The translations under genes were made by a program, and so were the position numbers. Below the pieces are notes generated by a model. The model saw nothing but the letters and a program-made list of their open reading frames with translations. It had not been told where the DNA came from and searched no databases. Shown piece after piece: positions 24,819 to 34,348 of a stretch of 64,000 bases of DNA. The stretch spans positions 248,001 to 312,000 of the forward strand of contig NZ_JNVM01000008.1 of assembly GCF_000722545.1 (NCBI RefSeq), given 5' to 3'. How positions within the stretch are numbered: the stretch's first letter is position 1; each line of letters begins with the position of its first letter. The DNA comes from Paenibacillus tyrphae. Its GTDB lineage: Bacteria; Bacillota; Bacilli; Paenibacillales; NBRC-103111.

Positions 24819-24847
24819 TGTATATGCTTGTCATTCCAGGTTATGAA
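24819..24847 (-). promoter_or_regulatory. Candidate SigE promoter for dacB-spmAB
   Basis: Minus-strand CATATACA (24819-24826) has a TTCATAACC-like -35 about 12-14 bp upstream. Both halves deviate from the SigE consensus; the SigE link is known for this operon in B. subtilis. Confidence 0.35.
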
Positions 24848-24896
24848 CGGCCCATGACAAGCAGCATTCTGGAAGCGTATGGGAAAAGAAACTAAA

Positions 24897-24945
24897 CAAA
24901 AAAAGCCTTGCGCCTGTGGGTGTTCCCCTACAGACTACAAGGCTA
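24897..24945 (-). terminator. Terminator of the HMCES/YedK gene
   Basis: Minus-strand AGCCTTG...CTGT..GGG / CCC..CAAGGCT hairpin followed by seven T residues. Its 5' arm overlaps the last codons and stop of the gene. Confidence 0.85.
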
Positions 24946-25612
24946 AAGGATCTATGCAATCGGGCTCATTGTACGAAACACGACCGACCTTCGGGTCGAC
25001 CTCGTAATACCTCATGCGCTCGGCGGGGTACGGCTGCAATACAGGCAGCAGCTCCCTTTCGTCCTGCACGATCCGGTTCAGCCACAAGCTCTCTTGCTCT
25101 CGCGGTAAAATGACGGGCATCCGCTCGTGAACCTCGGCCACCAATTCGTTCGCAGCTATCGTAAGGATCGTACAAGTGTGCAGCTTCGCTCCATCCTCCG
25201 CCAGCCACGTGTCATATAATGCAGCCATGCCGAACAATCCTCCGTCCGCCAACACGAAACGGACCGGCTGCTTTTGCGAACCGATCCGTTTCCATTCATA
25301 AAAGCCATCCGCCGGAATAAGGCAGCGCTTCCGATTCAGCAGGCTGCGGAAAGCGGGCTTCTCGGCGGCGGTTTCGGCTCGCGCGTTCATCATGCGCGCG
25401 CCGGATTTGTCATCCTGCGCCCAAGAAGGAACAAGGCCCCAGCGAAGCTCGCCAAGCCGGTTTGCCCCGCCGCCTGTCCCCCCGATGATCGCGGGAATCC
25501 ATTGGCCCGGCGCCGCATTGTAGCGCGGCTGATACGGCGCCGGACGCCGGTCCAGCATAAAATGCAGCACCAGCTCTTCGAAACTAACGGTAACGGTATA
25601 GCGTCCGCACAT
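24935..25612 (-). CDS. yedK: SOS response-associated peptidase (HMCES/YedK family)
   Basis: These proteins trap abasic sites in single-stranded DNA through Cys2, forming a thiazolidine link. The 225-residue protein starts MCGRYT, so Cys2 becomes N-terminal after Met removal, and has NARAETA, CLIPADGFYEWKR and the HERMPVIL active-site histidine. I chose the ATG at 25612 because Cys must be residue 2. No LexA box was found upstream. It sits 17 bp downstream of the HD-GYP gene. Confidence 0.93.
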   Translation of the reverse strand: MCGRYTVTVSFEELVLHFMLDRRPAPYQPRYNAAPGQWIPAIIGGTGGGANRLGELRWGLVPSWAQDDKSGARMMNARAETAAEKPAFRSLLNRKRCLIPADGFYEWKRIGSQKQPVRFVLADGGLFGMAALYDTWLAEDGAKLHTCTILTIAANELVAEVHERMPVILPREQESLWLNRIVQDERELLPVLQPYPAERMRYYEVDPKVGRVSYNEPDCIDPLAL

Positions 25613-25629
25613 GCCGGAGCGTCCCCCTT

Positions 25630-26736
25630 TCAAGCTTGGCTGGCTTGAGTTAGATTATCCGCATGATTAATAAATACCGTCAGCTTTTCGGCCAAATCGA
25701 TTTCGTATGGCTGCCCCAGCCCTTGGCCATAGGCGTCGATCAGCACCCTCACGACAGGACGCTGCGGCACCGCAGGGTTAATATTGACGACAACTCCCTG
25801 CTCCCCCGTGCTTAGCGTGACGGTCAAGCCGAGCGGATAGATGGCGACGTTATCCCGAAACATCGCTACTTTGCGCTGATCGTACAGAGTTCCGACGCCT
25901 GCAAACAACACTTCCATCGCTTGATGCGGAAGCATCGCGAGCCGGTGCGGCCGGTGCGTCGTCATCGCGTCGTAGCTGTCGGCGACGGCAATCCACTTGG
26001 CGTATTCGTGAATGTCATTTCCCGTGATCCCTCTCGGGTATCCGCTGCCATTTTCCCGTTCGTGATGCTGAAAGGCGCAGTGGGCGGAAAGCAGGGGCAT
26101 ATTCGGCTCGTCCTTGAGCAAGCGGAAGCCGATCTCCGTATGCTTCTTCACCTCTTCGAATTCCTCCGCCGTGAGCGGTCCCGGTTTCTTAATAATGTCC
26201 AGGTTGATCTTGGTCTTGCCGATGTCATGCAGCAGCGCGCCCAGCCCTAGCGCCATCAGCTCGTCCCGGTTATAGCCGCTTACCATGCCGAGCATGGTCG
26301 TATAAATACAAACATTCAGAGAGTGCTGATACAAATAGTTGTTCAGAACGTTCATATTAAGCAGCATAATGGCAGTGCCCTGCTTTTCGTTCAGGTCGTC
26401 GATAATCATCTTCATGACATTGCCGAACGAACGTCCGAGCACGTGGTTTTTAGAAAATTTGGATCGGCTTTCATTTTCCATGAAGCTGCGGAAATGAGTG
26501 CGGATTTCGGTTAGCGCTCTGATTCTCGTTTCATCTGCAAGCGGTTCCTCAATCTTAAGGTCCTCCGTCGCCTTATCGGCGATATATAAATAATCGATGC
26601 CGAGCCTCTCCAAACGCCCGAGTAATCCTCCCGTCAATTCCACTCCTTCATTCAGTAAAATGACGCCTTCTTCGTTATAAATGCACTTCCCGAGGCGCAT
26701 ACCCGGTTCGCACGATCTGGTGGGCAACAGCCGCAT
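25630..26736 (-). CDS. HD-GYP domain c-di-GMP phosphodiesterase
   Basis: The 368-residue protein has a DUF3391-like N-terminal part and an HD-GYP domain with all key residues: QHSLNVC, ALLHDIGK, KKHTEIG, HHERENGSGYPRG and VADSYDAMTTHRPHR. A C-terminal beta-rich segment follows. It has no membrane segment or receiver domain. It should cleave c-di-GMP. GAGGT is 8 bases from the ATG at 26736. The PilZ protein at 3158 is a possible receptor in the same pathway. Confidence 0.92.
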   Translation of the reverse strand: MRLLPTRSCEPGMRLGKCIYNEEGVILLNEGVELTGGLLGRLERLGIDYLYIADKATEDLKIEEPLADETRIRALTEIRTHFRSFMENESRSKFSKNHVLGRSFGNVMKMIIDDLNEKQGTAIMLLNMNVLNNYLYQHSLNVCIYTTMLGMVSGYNRDELMALGLGALLHDIGKTKINLDIIKKPGPLTAEEFEEVKKHTEIGFRLLKDEPNMPLLSAHCAFQHHERENGSGYPRGITGNDIHEYAKWIAVADSYDAMTTHRPHRLAMLPHQAMEVLFAGVGTLYDQRKVAMFRDNVAIYPLGLTVTLSTGEQGVVVNINPAVPQRPVVRVLIDAYGQGLGQPYEIDLAEKLTVFINHADNLTQASQA

Positions 26737-26785
26737 GAACGTATACCTCTTTCCCCATGTCTTCGGTCCTACGGTTACAAAAATA

Positions 26786-26814
26786 ACTATAGTGCAACTG
26801 CCGGGAAAGAGCAA
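26786..26814 (-). promoter_or_regulatory. Candidate SigA promoter for the HD-GYP gene
   Basis: TTGCTC (26809-26814) and TATAGT (26786-26791), 17 bp apart, on the minus strand; about 50 bp upstream of the start. Confidence 0.5.
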
Positions 26815-26851
26815 TATGTGCCATGTTAATTAATCAAAAAACAGTAAAAAA

Positions 26852-26878
26852 TATGTAAAGCTGCTCCTGGGAGCAGCT
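26852..26878 (-). terminator. Probable terminator of ytfJ
   Basis: Perfect AGCTGCTC / GAGCAGCT stem followed by TTTACATATTTTTT; the T tract is interrupted. Nothing else was recognised between 26815 and 27010. Confidence 0.5.
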
Positions 26879-27010
26879 CGCCGAATGATACGATCTAACC
26901 TTTTCATATCAATTATGTTTTTGTCTACAGGTTTATTATGACCAAAAAAGGGTCGGGTGAAAAGGGAGTGTTGCTGGAAGGCTAAGCAACTCTTTCCAAA
27001 CACCGACAAA

Positions 27011-27505
27011 TCAGACAATAAAGTTCTGATTCTCGATGTTGTTCGTAACGGTAGCAGCCCCGTTTCCTTCCGTCATCGCACCCGCACCGGATTTTGCCCC
27101 GTTCTTGATCATCGTTTGAATGCGATCGACGACATGCGGCGCCGAATCGATCAGGCGCTCCAGCAGGTGGGTCTGGTTATCGAGCGGCACGACCTTGACG
27201 CCATGCTTGCCTACAACCAGAAAAGCGATCGGCGTGATGGACACCCCGCCGCCGCTGCCGCCACCGAACGGCAAGACCACATTGGCGTTATGCGCATCGT
27301 TGCGGCTAATGCCGGCAACCGAGGATTCGTCGCTCACAAACTCGCTGCCGCCGGCCGCAAACCCGAAACCTACTTTACTGATCGGCATAATGACGCTGCC
27401 ATCCGGGGTTTCGACCGGATCGCCCACGATCGTATTGACGTCGACCATTTCTTTAATGTTTTCCATGGCCGTTTTCATGAGTCCTTGAATCGGATGCTCA
27501 GACAT
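27011..27505 (-). CDS. ytfJ: Sporulation protein YtfJ (GerW family)
   Basis: The 164-residue protein matches the YtfJ/GerW family: HPIQGLMKTAMENIKEMVDV at the start, GDPVETPDGSVIMPISKVGFGF and a Gly-rich GGGSGGGVSITPIAFLVV segment. GerW is needed for normal spore germination in Bacillus. GGAGGATC precedes the ATG at 27505. The DUF2953 gene lies just upstream, the usual arrangement. Confidence 0.95.
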   Translation of the reverse strand: MSEHPIQGLMKTAMENIKEMVDVNTIVGDPVETPDGSVIMPISKVGFGFAAGGSEFVSDESSVAGISRNDAHNANVVLPFGGGSGGGVSITPIAFLVVGKHGVKVVPLDNQTHLLERLIDSAPHVVDRIQTMIKNGAKSGAGAMTEGNGAATVTNNIENQNFIV

Positions 27506-27656
27506 GAATGAAGATCCTCCTTTTCGAAAAGGCTTGAACGCTACAATTTTCGATTGCTTTTTTAGCATTGCCCAAAGCCGAAAACGGTATGCGGGATGCG
27601 GTCCGTAAATGCCGAAAAGCCGCCGCTTCTGCATAATGCAGTTCACGACAGCTTCA

Positions 27657-28331
27657 TCAGGTACGCAGCAGCACTTTCTTCCAGGCGCGCAGCCCGCCTT
27701 TTACTTTCAAAATCCGGAAAAGCAGCTGGAGTCCCGCCACGACAAGATGCCACAAGCGGATATGCAGGCGGCAAATGCCTTCGGTCATAAATACGTTCTG
27801 ATTAAACACCGGCATGACTTGAAGCTCCGGCTTCGTCTCGAGCCGAACCGTCCGAAAAATATACCCCAACAGCGACGTTTTGAGTCCCCATAAGGTGCCT
27901 ACGACAACAGCCGTCTCCGCCGCATCCCCAATGCCGGCCGATGTTTTCCAGTTCAGCTCGGTACAATGAAAATGGCTGAGCAGCCGGCGGAACCATTGGT
28001 TAAACTTAAAACAGTTGTGCAGCAATACACGAAAGTTCTCGATCGCCTCTTTAATTTTATCGAAGTCGATTTTGCGTTTAGACTCGCCCTGAAAATCACC
28101 CTTGTTCGGATTCGTTTTCTCCGACTTCAGTTCCAGCCCTTCCAGCCATCCGTGGAAGCGGAGCATCGGTACGATGTACCTGTAGCGGATCAGTCCGAAT
28201 AAGGAGCGGACATCGATTCGAATTTCGTCATTTTGCTCCATATGTACGAAAGACAGGCAAATTTTGATCTTGCTTTGCGCTACAGCCAAAATCAAGACCG
28301 CGACCGCTCCGGCGATCCAAGCCCAAATCAT
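27657..28331 (-). CDS. DUF2953 domain-containing membrane protein
   Basis: The 224-residue protein has an N-terminal membrane segment (about 1-18), a middle region and the C-terminal TAAGIGDAAETAVVVG-like and MPVFNQ motifs typical of DUF2953. The family is found next to ytfJ in spore formers; its role is unknown. GAGGAGGAG precedes the ATG at 28331. Confidence 0.88.
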   Translation of the reverse strand: MIWAWIAGAVAVLILAVAQSKIKICLSFVHMEQNDEIRIDVRSLFGLIRYRYIVPMLRFHGWLEGLELKSEKTNPNKGDFQGESKRKIDFDKIKEAIENFRVLLHNCFKFNQWFRRLLSHFHCTELNWKTSAGIGDAAETAVVVGTLWGLKTSLLGYIFRTVRLETKPELQVMPVFNQNVFMTEGICRLHIRLWHLVVAGLQLLFRILKVKGGLRAWKKVLLRT

Positions 28332-28371
28332 GCGATGCTCCTCCTCTTCAGCCCCGACGCTTGCGGGCAGC

Positions 28372-28416
28372 ACAAATACTCCTGAGCCGGAAGCTTCTGC
28401 TTCGTTTCCTCAGGAG
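28372..28416 (-). terminator. Hairpin downstream of scpB
   Basis: Minus-strand CTCCTGAG / CTCAGGAG stem with a 22-base loop followed by TATTTG; the T tract is weak. Confidence 0.5.
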
Positions 28417-28451
28417 TTAGTATAGCCCAGCATTGGAAAAACATGCGTATG

Positions 28452-29066
28452 TTACATGCCGTTCGGCTCCGTCACGTCCTCGAACGTGATTTGTTTACCG
28501 TCCAGCTTCTCGAAAAGCAGCCTTGCTTCTTCTTCCAAATTATCGTCATTTTCGAACATCGACGTCTCCGGAAGATCTTCAATCGTACTAAGCGCAAAAT
28601 AATCGAGAAACGATTTGGTCGTTCCGTACAGAATCGGCCTTCCCGGCGCATCCGCGCGGTCTACCTCTTGAATCAGATCTTTGGCCACCAGCGTCTGCAG
28701 CGCGCGATCCGACTTCACCCCGCGAATCTCTTCGATCTCCACCCGCGTGATCGGCTGCTTGTACGCTACGATTGCGAGCGTCTCCAGCGCCGCTTGAGAG
28801 AGCGATGTCCGCGAGGGAGAGTAGGCAAGCCGCTCAAGATACGGCGCGTGCTCTGGCACGGTCGTAAGCTGATAGGTACCCGCCAGCTCGACAATTTGAA
28901 TCCCGCGGCCCTGACGCTTCATGTCCTCCTGCAGATCCAGCACAAGGTCGGTCACGTACTCGGCGCTGAGCTCCAGCACATCGGCCAGCTGTTTGGCGTC
29001 CAATCCCTCGTCTCCCGCCACAAACAACAAGCCTTCAATAACTGATTTCATCTGCCCAAAATCCAT
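28452..29066 (-). CDS. scpB: Segregation and condensation protein B
   Basis: ScpB is a winged-helix dimer that binds ScpA and helps the SMC complex to organise and separate chromosomes. The 204-residue protein has LKSVIEGLLFVAGDEG-type opening, ALETLAIVAYKQPITR and an acidic tail. It overlaps scpA by 32 bp, so the two are coupled. Confidence 0.96.
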   Translation of the reverse strand: MDFGQMKSVIEGLLFVAGDEGLDAKQLADVLELSAEYVTDLVLDLQEDMKRQGRGIQIVELAGTYQLTTVPEHAPYLERLAYSPSRTSLSQAALETLAIVAYKQPITRVEIEEIRGVKSDRALQTLVAKDLIQEVDRADAPGRPILYGTTKSFLDYFALSTIEDLPETSMFENDDNLEEEARLLFEKLDGKQITFEDVTEPNGM

Positions 29067-29820
29067 CCGCCGTTCCTTCCTCTCTTGCCTGAATCACAAT
29101 ATCGTCAAAAAGCTTATGCTGGAAGCAGACGATTCGCTTGACTTTCATCAGCTCCAGCAGCGCCAAAAATGTAACGACAATCGCGTCTTTCGTCGCGTCA
29201 TCGTCCAGCAGCTTCGAAAACATGACTTTGCCCCCGCACTTCTCGAGCGTATCGACCACCTCATGCATGCGATCCTTCACCGAGATTTCGTCCTTGCGGA
29301 TTTTGGCAATCGCCTGACGGCTCTGCATCCGCCGCATCGCCTTGCGAAACGCGTTCACGAGATCGGCCACATGCAGCCCTTTGACCGGGTTCTCCTGCAC
29401 CGCAGGCACATACGGGGTCAAATCCTCCGGCTCTCTCGTATAAATGAGGCTGCGCTCCATCTCTTTGTCCCGCAGATGATCCGCAATCGCCTTATACTTG
29501 CGGTATTCGATCAGCTTCGCTACGAGCTCGGCGCGGGGGTCGTACTCCTCGTCCATCATGTAATCGTCGAATTCCAAATCCACGACGGGCGGCTTCGGCA
29601 GAAGCATCTTGCTCTTAATGGAAAGCAGCGTCGCGGCCATGACGAGGAACTCGCTCGTCACTTCGAGCTCCAGTTCCTGCATGGCGTCCAAGTATTCCAT
29701 GTATTGATCCGTAATTTCTTTGATCGGAATGTCGTAAATATCGACTTCCGCTTTATCGATCAAGTGCAGCAGCAAATCAAGGGGGCCTTCAAAGGTTTCC
29801 AGCTTTACTGTGACTTTCAC
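29035..29820 (-). CDS. scpA: Segregation and condensation protein A
   Basis: ScpA is the kleisin that bridges the SMC heads. The 261-residue protein has the N-terminal FEGPLDLLLHLI motif, AATLLSIKSKMLLP and a C-terminal winged helix. The GTG start follows GAGAGG closely. It is 38 bp downstream of ribH with no terminator between, so riboflavin operon transcripts may read into it. Confidence 0.96.
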   Translation of the reverse strand: MKVTVKLETFEGPLDLLLHLIDKAEVDIYDIPIKEITDQYMEYLDAMQELELEVTSEFLVMAATLLSIKSKMLLPKPPVVDLEFDDYMMDEEYDPRAELVAKLIEYRKYKAIADHLRDKEMERSLIYTREPEDLTPYVPAVQENPVKGLHVADLVNAFRKAMRRMQSRQAIAKIRKDEISVKDRMHEVVDTLEKCGGKVMFSKLLDDDATKDAIVVTFLALLELMKVKRIVCFQHKLFDDIVIQAREEGTADGFWADEISY

Positions 29821-29858
29821 TTTCCTCTCGTTCCCCCTTAATCCTCATGCAGCTTTCG

Positions 29859-30329
29859 TCAGGTTGTCAGCTGTTTCGTCAAATTGGCCATCTCGATGGC
29901 GCTCGCAGCCGCTTCCCAGCCCTTGTTGCCGGCTTTCGTCCCCGCGCGCTCCACCGCCTGCTCGATCGAGTCGGTCGTCAGCACGCCGAAAATAACGGGA
30001 ATGCCGGTTTTGAGCGAAATGGCAGCGACGCCTTTGGCCGTTTCATTGCAAACGTAGTCGAAATGCGGAGTGGACCCGCGGATGACCGCACCAAGCGTAA
30101 TGACGGCGTCGTACTTGCCGCTCTCGGCCATTTTCTGGGCGATCAACGGAATTTCGAAAGCGCCCGGAACCCAGGCAATCTCGACTTCGTCTTCGTGTAC
30201 GCCGTGCCGCTTCAGCGCATCCAGCGCGCCGCCCAGCAGCTTGTTCGTAATAAATTCGTTGAACCGTCCGACCACGATCCCGTATTTTAATCCTTGCGAG
30301 ACCAGATGTCCTTCGTATACTTTCGCCAT
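29859..30329 (-). CDS. ribH: 6,7-dimethyl-8-ribityllumazine synthase
   Basis: RibH condenses 3,4-dihydroxy-2-butanone 4-phosphate with the ribityl pyrimidine to form lumazine. The 156-residue protein has [31 protein letters not shown] and the [11 protein letters not shown] motif. It ends the rib operon. Confidence 0.97.
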   Translation of the reverse strand: MAKVYEGHLVSQGLKYGIVVGRFNEFITNKLLGGALDALKRHGVHEDEVEIAWVPGAFEIPLIAQKMAESGKYDAVITLGAVIRGSTPHFDYVCNETAKGVAAISLKTGIPVIFGVLTTDSIEQAVERAGTKAGNKGWEAAASAIEMANLTKQLTT

Positions 30330-30365
30330 GTCCCTTCAACTTCCCTTCATTTGATGAAATATTTT

Positions 30366-31580
30366 TTAGATGGTAAAATCAAGCAGATGCCCCAGCTTCG
30401 CCTGCTTCGTGTGCAGGTAGTTCGTATTGTCCTCGTTTTCTTCCATTTGCAGCGGCACGCGCTCGTCCACCTCAAGCCCGTAGCCTTCCAGACCGCGAAT
30501 TTTGCGCGGATTGTTCGTCATGAGCCGGATGCGTCCGATGCCGAGATCCTTCAAGATTTGCGCGCCGATCCCATAATCCCTGAGGTCAGGGGCGAAGCCC
30601 AGCTTCAGGTTCGCATCGACGGTATCGAGCCCCTGCTCCTGCAGCTTGTACGCCTTCAGCTTGTTGATCAAGCCGATGCCGCGTCCTTCCTGCCGCATGT
30701 ACAGCAGCACGCCGGAGCCGGCTTCTTCGATCTGCTTTAGCGCCGCTGCAAGCTGCGGTCCGCAATCGCAGCGATGAGAGTGGAAAACGTCGCCGGTCAG
30801 GCATTCGGAGTGTACGCGGACGAGCGTCGGACGGTCGCTGTCGATCTTGCCTTTGACCAGCGCGACATGCTCCTTGCGGTCAACGTCGTTCGAGTACGCG
30901 ATGGCGGTAAAGACGCCGAAATCCGTCGGCATCCGCACCTCGACCTCGCGCTGCACCAGCTTCTCCTTCTGATTGCGGTAGCGGATCAGGTCCTGGATCG
31001 TGACGATCTTCAGATCATGCTTGCGGCTGATCTCCATCAGGTCCGGGACACGGGCCATTTCGCCGTCTTCCTTGATCACTTCGCAGATGACGGCAGCGGG
31101 ATATGCATCGCACATGCGCGCTAGATCGACCGCCGCTTCCGTATGTCCGGCGCGGCGCAGCACGCCGCCTTTCTTGGCCGTAAGCGGAAAAATATGTCCT
31201 GGACGACGGAAGCTCTGCGGCTTCGTCTGCGGGTCGATCAGCGCCTGCACAGTCCGGGAACGCTCCGATGCGGAAATACCGGTCGACGTTTCAACATGAT
31301 CGATCGAAACCGTGAAGGCGGTGCCGTGGTAATCCGTATTGCGCGATACCATTTGCGGCAAGTCCAACTCCTGGGCCCGCTCTTCGGTAATCGGAGCGCA
31401 GACGAGCCCGCGTCCTTCCTTGATCATGAAGTTGATGACCTCCGGCGTCGCTTTCTCGGCCAGGGCGATGAAGTCGCCTTCGTTCTCGCGGTCTTCGTCG
31501 TCCACGACGATAATGACTTTGCCCAGCATCAGATCGTATATCGCTTCTTCAATCAAATGGAACCGGATCGATTCGTCCAT
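30366..31580 (-). CDS. ribBA: Bifunctional DHBP synthase / GTP cyclohydrolase II
   Basis: The 404-residue enzyme has an N-terminal RibB domain ([22 protein letters not shown]) that makes 3,4-dihydroxy-2-butanone 4-phosphate, and a C-terminal RibA domain from about 205 with the zinc site [15 protein letters not shown] and GRGIGL. It feeds both branches of riboflavin synthesis. AAGGAGGAG precedes the ATG. Confidence 0.97.
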   Translation of the reverse strand: MDESIRFHLIEEAIYDLMLGKVIIVVDDEDRENEGDFIALAEKATPEVINFMIKEGRGLVCAPITEERAQELDLPQMVSRNTDYHGTAFTVSIDHVETSTGISASERSRTVQALIDPQTKPQSFRRPGHIFPLTAKKGGVLRRAGHTEAAVDLARMCDAYPAAVICEVIKEDGEMARVPDLMEISRKHDLKIVTIQDLIRYRNQKEKLVQREVEVRMPTDFGVFTAIAYSNDVDRKEHVALVKGKIDSDRPTLVRVHSECLTGDVFHSHRCDCGPQLAAALKQIEEAGSGVLLYMRQEGRGIGLINKLKAYKLQEQGLDTVDANLKLGFAPDLRDYGIGAQILKDLGIGRIRLMTNNPRKIRGLEGYGLEVDERVPLQMEENEDNTNYLHTKQAKLGHLLDFTI

Positions 31581-31620
31581 TCCTCTCTCCTCCTTAGGTC
31601 TATGTGAGTCCGGAACCGGA

Positions 31621-32295
31621 TTACAGGAACCCGTGCTCCGTTAAAAATGCGGCGTTCAGACCGCCAAGGGTTGTCCTTTGGGTTACGGCAGCTCCTTCTC
31701 CTGTCCGGAAGGCCAGCAGGCGCTCGATGTATTTGCCAAGAACGTCGGCTTCGAGATTGACTTCATCCCCTTGCTTCTTATGCCGCAGTACCGTTTCCGC
31801 GAGCGTATGGGGGATGATGGATACGGTAAACGACGTTTCCCCCAGCTCGACGACCGTGAGGCTGATCCCGTCGATCGTGATAGAGCCATGCGGGATGATA
31901 TATTTTAAGATGCCCGGGTCGTGCGGCTCTACGCGGAAGACGACGGCGTTTTCTTCAGGATTCCGTCCCCGGATGATGCCGGTCGAATCGACATGTCCCT
32001 GCACGATGTGACCACCGAACCGGCCGCCTGCCGTCATTGCACGCTCCAGGTTGACCGGAGACGCGCTAGACAGGCGGGACAAGTTCGTCCGCCGGAACGT
32101 TTCCGGCATCACGTCGACGGTGAAAGACGCCTCGTCATAAGCGATGACGGTCAAGCATACGCCGTTCACCGCAATGCTGTCGCCAAGCTTCACATCGTCC
32201 AGAATACGCTTCGCCCCGATCGTCAGCACCATCGCCTGACCTTGCTTGGCTATGCGGCGCAGCGTGCCGATTTCCTCGATAATTCCCGTGAACAT
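31621..32295 (-). CDS. ribE: Riboflavin synthase alpha subunit
   Basis: RibE dismutates two lumazine molecules to riboflavin. The 224-residue protein has the two repeated beta-barrel halves, each with a [13 protein letters not shown] or [12 protein letters not shown] motif, and [22 protein letters not shown] is the usual start. Second gene of the operon. Confidence 0.97.
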   Translation of the reverse strand: MFTGIIEEIGTLRRIAKQGQAMVLTIGAKRILDDVKLGDSIAVNGVCLTVIAYDEASFTVDVMPETFRRTNLSRLSSASPVNLERAMTAGGRFGGHIVQGHVDSTGIIRGRNPEENAVVFRVEPHDPGILKYIIPHGSITIDGISLTVVELGETSFTVSIIPHTLAETVLRHKKQGDEVNLEADVLGKYIERLLAFRTGEGAAVTQRTTLGGLNAAFLTEHGFL

Positions 32296-32335
32296 GGAAT
32301 CTCCCTCCTTTTCCCTCTTTTCCGGAGCAGCTTGT

Positions 32336-33457
32336 CTATTCGCTAGGCTCCGTATACTTCGGGTATCCGATCAGGCACAGGTCGTCGCCGAACGTCTCGA
32401 CCTGCATGCGCTCCAGCCGAATCGCCTCGCGCATTTGCCCGAAGCCGGCGAAGTTGAAGTTCGCCGGCGCCAGCGCGCCTCCGCCGATGATCTTCGGCGC
32501 GAGGAAAAGCACGAGCTTGTGGGCGAGCCTGCGTTCCAGCAGTGCACCGCTCAGCTTACCGCCGCCTTCCACGAGCAGCGAGCCGATCTCGCGCTCGCCG
32601 AGCCGCACCATGGCGGCGTCCAAATCGACAGCGGGGCCCGGCCCGCAGTCGACGATCTCTACGCCGCGCGCTTCGAGCTCGCGGCGGCGTACCGCCGGCG
32701 CCTGTTCGGTCGTGAGCACGACCGTCGGCGCAGCCCCGTCCCGCACGAGCTTCGCCTCGTGCGGCAGCCGCAGCGTCGAGTCGACGACGACGCGGATGGG
32801 GTGCAGACCCGGCACCGGCAGCCGGGTCGTCAGGGACGGGTCGTCGGCCAGCACGGTGCCGATGCCGACCATAATCGCCTGATGGCGATGGCGCAGCGTA
32901 TGAACGTAGGCACGGGAGGCCTCGCCCGTGATCCACTTGCTGTCGCCTGTCTTCGCTGCGATTTTGCCGTCCAGCGTGCTGGCCGATTTGATGGTGACGA
33001 ACGGCCGCCGGGGGACGATGAATGCATTGAACGCTTCGTTCAGCGCGTTCGCCTCCCGTTCCAGCACCCCTTCCGTCACCTCGATGCCGCTCGCCCGAAG
33101 CCGGGCGATCCCACTGCCGGCCACAAGCGGATTCGGATCGGTCGCCGCAACGACGACCCGCTTGACGCCTTCGCGGACTAGCCGGTCGCTGCACGGCGGC
33201 GTCTTGCCGAAGTGGCTGCACGGCTCCAGCGTCACATAAGCGGTGGCGCCCGCCGCTTCGCTCCCCGCCATGTTCAGTGCATGAATTTCGGCATGCGCTT
33301 CACCCCGCTTCAGATGGGCGCCCATGCCGACAATACGTCCTTCCTTGACGATGACGCAGCCGACGACCGGATTAATGCCTGTCTGTCCGGCCGCCGAAGC
33401 GGCCAACTGCAAAGCCAGATTCATGTAATACTCGTCGTTCAGCAACTTCGCAGTCAA
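32336..33457 (-). CDS. ribD: Bifunctional pyrimidine deaminase / reductase
   Basis: RibD deaminates and then reduces the GTP-derived pyrimidine. The 373-residue protein has the zinc-binding HAEIHA (His55, Glu57) and PCSHFGKTPPC (Cys80, Cys89) of the deaminase and a reductase domain from about 147 (VTIKSASTLDGKIA, LVEGGGKLSG). The start is TTG, 9 bases after AAGGAGG; the next ATG would cut into the deaminase. The reductase half is strikingly GC-rich. First gene behind the FMN riboswitch. Confidence 0.95.
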   Translation of the reverse strand: MTAKLLNDEYYMNLALQLAASAAGQTGINPVVGCVIVKEGRIVGMGAHLKRGEAHAEIHALNMAGSEAAGATAYVTLEPCSHFGKTPPCSDRLVREGVKRVVVAATDPNPLVAGSGIARLRASGIEVTEGVLEREANALNEAFNAFIVPRRPFVTIKSASTLDGKIAAKTGDSKWITGEASRAYVHTLRHRHQAIMVGIGTVLADDPSLTTRLPVPGLHPIRVVVDSTLRLPHEAKLVRDGAAPTVVLTTEQAPAVRRRELEARGVEIVDCGPGPAVDLDAAMVRLGEREIGSLLVEGGGKLSGALLERRLAHKLVLFLAPKIIGGGALAPANFNFAGFGQMREAIRLERMQVETFGDDLCLIGYPKYTEPSE

Positions 33458-33500
33458 TTGGCGCAGCCTCCTTCTCCAGATTAACTTGCCGGAAAATGCG

Positions 33501-33534
33501 AAAAAGCCCTCTTTTTGCTTAGCAAAAGGGGCTT
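33501..33534 (-). terminator. Terminator in the rib operon leader
   Basis: Minus-strand AGCCCCTTTTGCT / AGCAAAAAGAGGGCT stem followed by TTTTTC, about 45 bp before ribD. It is the likely output of the FMN riboswitch, although it lies some 230 nt past the aptamer. The sequence between (33535-33761) has no recognised coding region; one small CCGTGT/ACACGG hairpin lies near 33645-33665. Confidence 0.75.
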
Positions 33535-33761
33535 GTGAGAAGTGTCGCGTTTAGGTAAACAAACGCAGGCGGAATCCTTGCAGAGACAGACCGCAATGCA
33601 GTACATGCCACTCAAGCCGCGTCGATGCATGCCTAAATAAACCTTGCTCCGTGTCCAAACACACGGCAAGAAGACATGCTCGAACAGACACACCTGTGGC
33701 AGTTTTTGAGTATGTGAAATAACGCACATTACGCACGCAGACAGTCTATCGCCGATTCCGC

Positions 33762-33922
33762 TTTCCCTTCTCCCATCCAGACTATACTGTCGGTCTCGGA
33801 GTTACACCGAGTCCACCGGCAACCAGAAGCTGGCTGCACGGGTCACGGACTGAGCTCGGCCGATAACAAACCAGCCGAAACATCACCGCCGGTAGGGAAT
33901 TTCACCCTGCCCCGAAGGAAAC
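33762..33922 (-). promoter_or_regulatory. FMN riboswitch (RFN element)
   Basis: The minus strand shows the conserved RFN blocks in order: GGGGCAGGGTGAAATTCCC, TACCGGCGGTGAT, GAGTCCGTGACCCG, CCGGTGGACTCGGTG, GACCGACAGTATAGTC and TGGATGGGAGAAGG. FMN binding should turn down the rib genes. It lies just downstream of a good promoter and ahead of ribD. Confidence 0.97.
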
Positions 33923-33973
33923 GAATTATTAAGTTTGTTACCTGTGATATTTCTTGGGTTCCTTGTAGTGCCG

Positions 33974-34002
33974 ATCATACCAGTATCCACAAGGCTTGTC
34001 TC
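33974..34002 (-). promoter_or_regulatory. Promoter of the rib operon
   Basis: Minus-strand GAGACA (33997-34002) and TATGAT (33974-33979), 17 bp apart, with a TG one base ahead of the -10. The start would lie about 45 nt before the aptamer. Confidence 0.6.
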
Positions 34003-34278
34003 GATTTCACGGTTATTTAACCTACCAAAAATCCTACCGAAAAATCACCAAAGAAAATCATGTAACTTGAATGAAATACTACCACTACAAAATGAAAAAA
34101 GCAACTGCTTTTGCTGCTCCTCTTTCCTTCGAGCCAATCGAAAATACATCGCGTGATGCTTTGATCACTCCGCGCTTACCTATGTATTAAACACGAAATG
34201 GTTAATTATCCGGAAATATTCACATCGAGAATCAGCATCTAAAACGCTCCCCAGCGTATTGAGATAGGCCGCATCCTC

Positions 34279-34308
34279 GCATATGTACCATCCAAACACC
34301 CATACCTA
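34279..34308 (+). promoter_or_regulatory. Candidate SigE-type promoter before the 89-residue gene
   Basis: GCATATG (34279-34285, six of seven to the SigE -35) and CATACCTA (34301-34308, five of eight to the -10), 15 bp apart. The rest of 34003-34278 is AT-richer DNA in which I recognise nothing certain. Confidence 0.33.
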
Positions 34309-34348
34309 CTTCGCCATTCCGAATAACTTAAATTGGAGGTGATAATGG

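Noticed and set aside
26830..27018. 62-codon minus-strand ORF between the HD-GYP gene and ytfJ
   Set aside because: It spans the ytfJ terminator hairpin, has no ribosome-binding site and looks like chance.
33481..33736. Minus-strand ORFs of 61 and 82 codons in the rib leader
   Set aside because: They lie between the FMN aptamer and ribD, are Cys-rich without order, lack ribosome-binding sites and cross the terminator.
34092..34190. 32-codon ORF beginning MKKATAFAAP in the AT-rich gap
   Set aside because: It has no ribosome-binding site and no modification, transport or immunity genes are near, so a peptide precursor is not supported.
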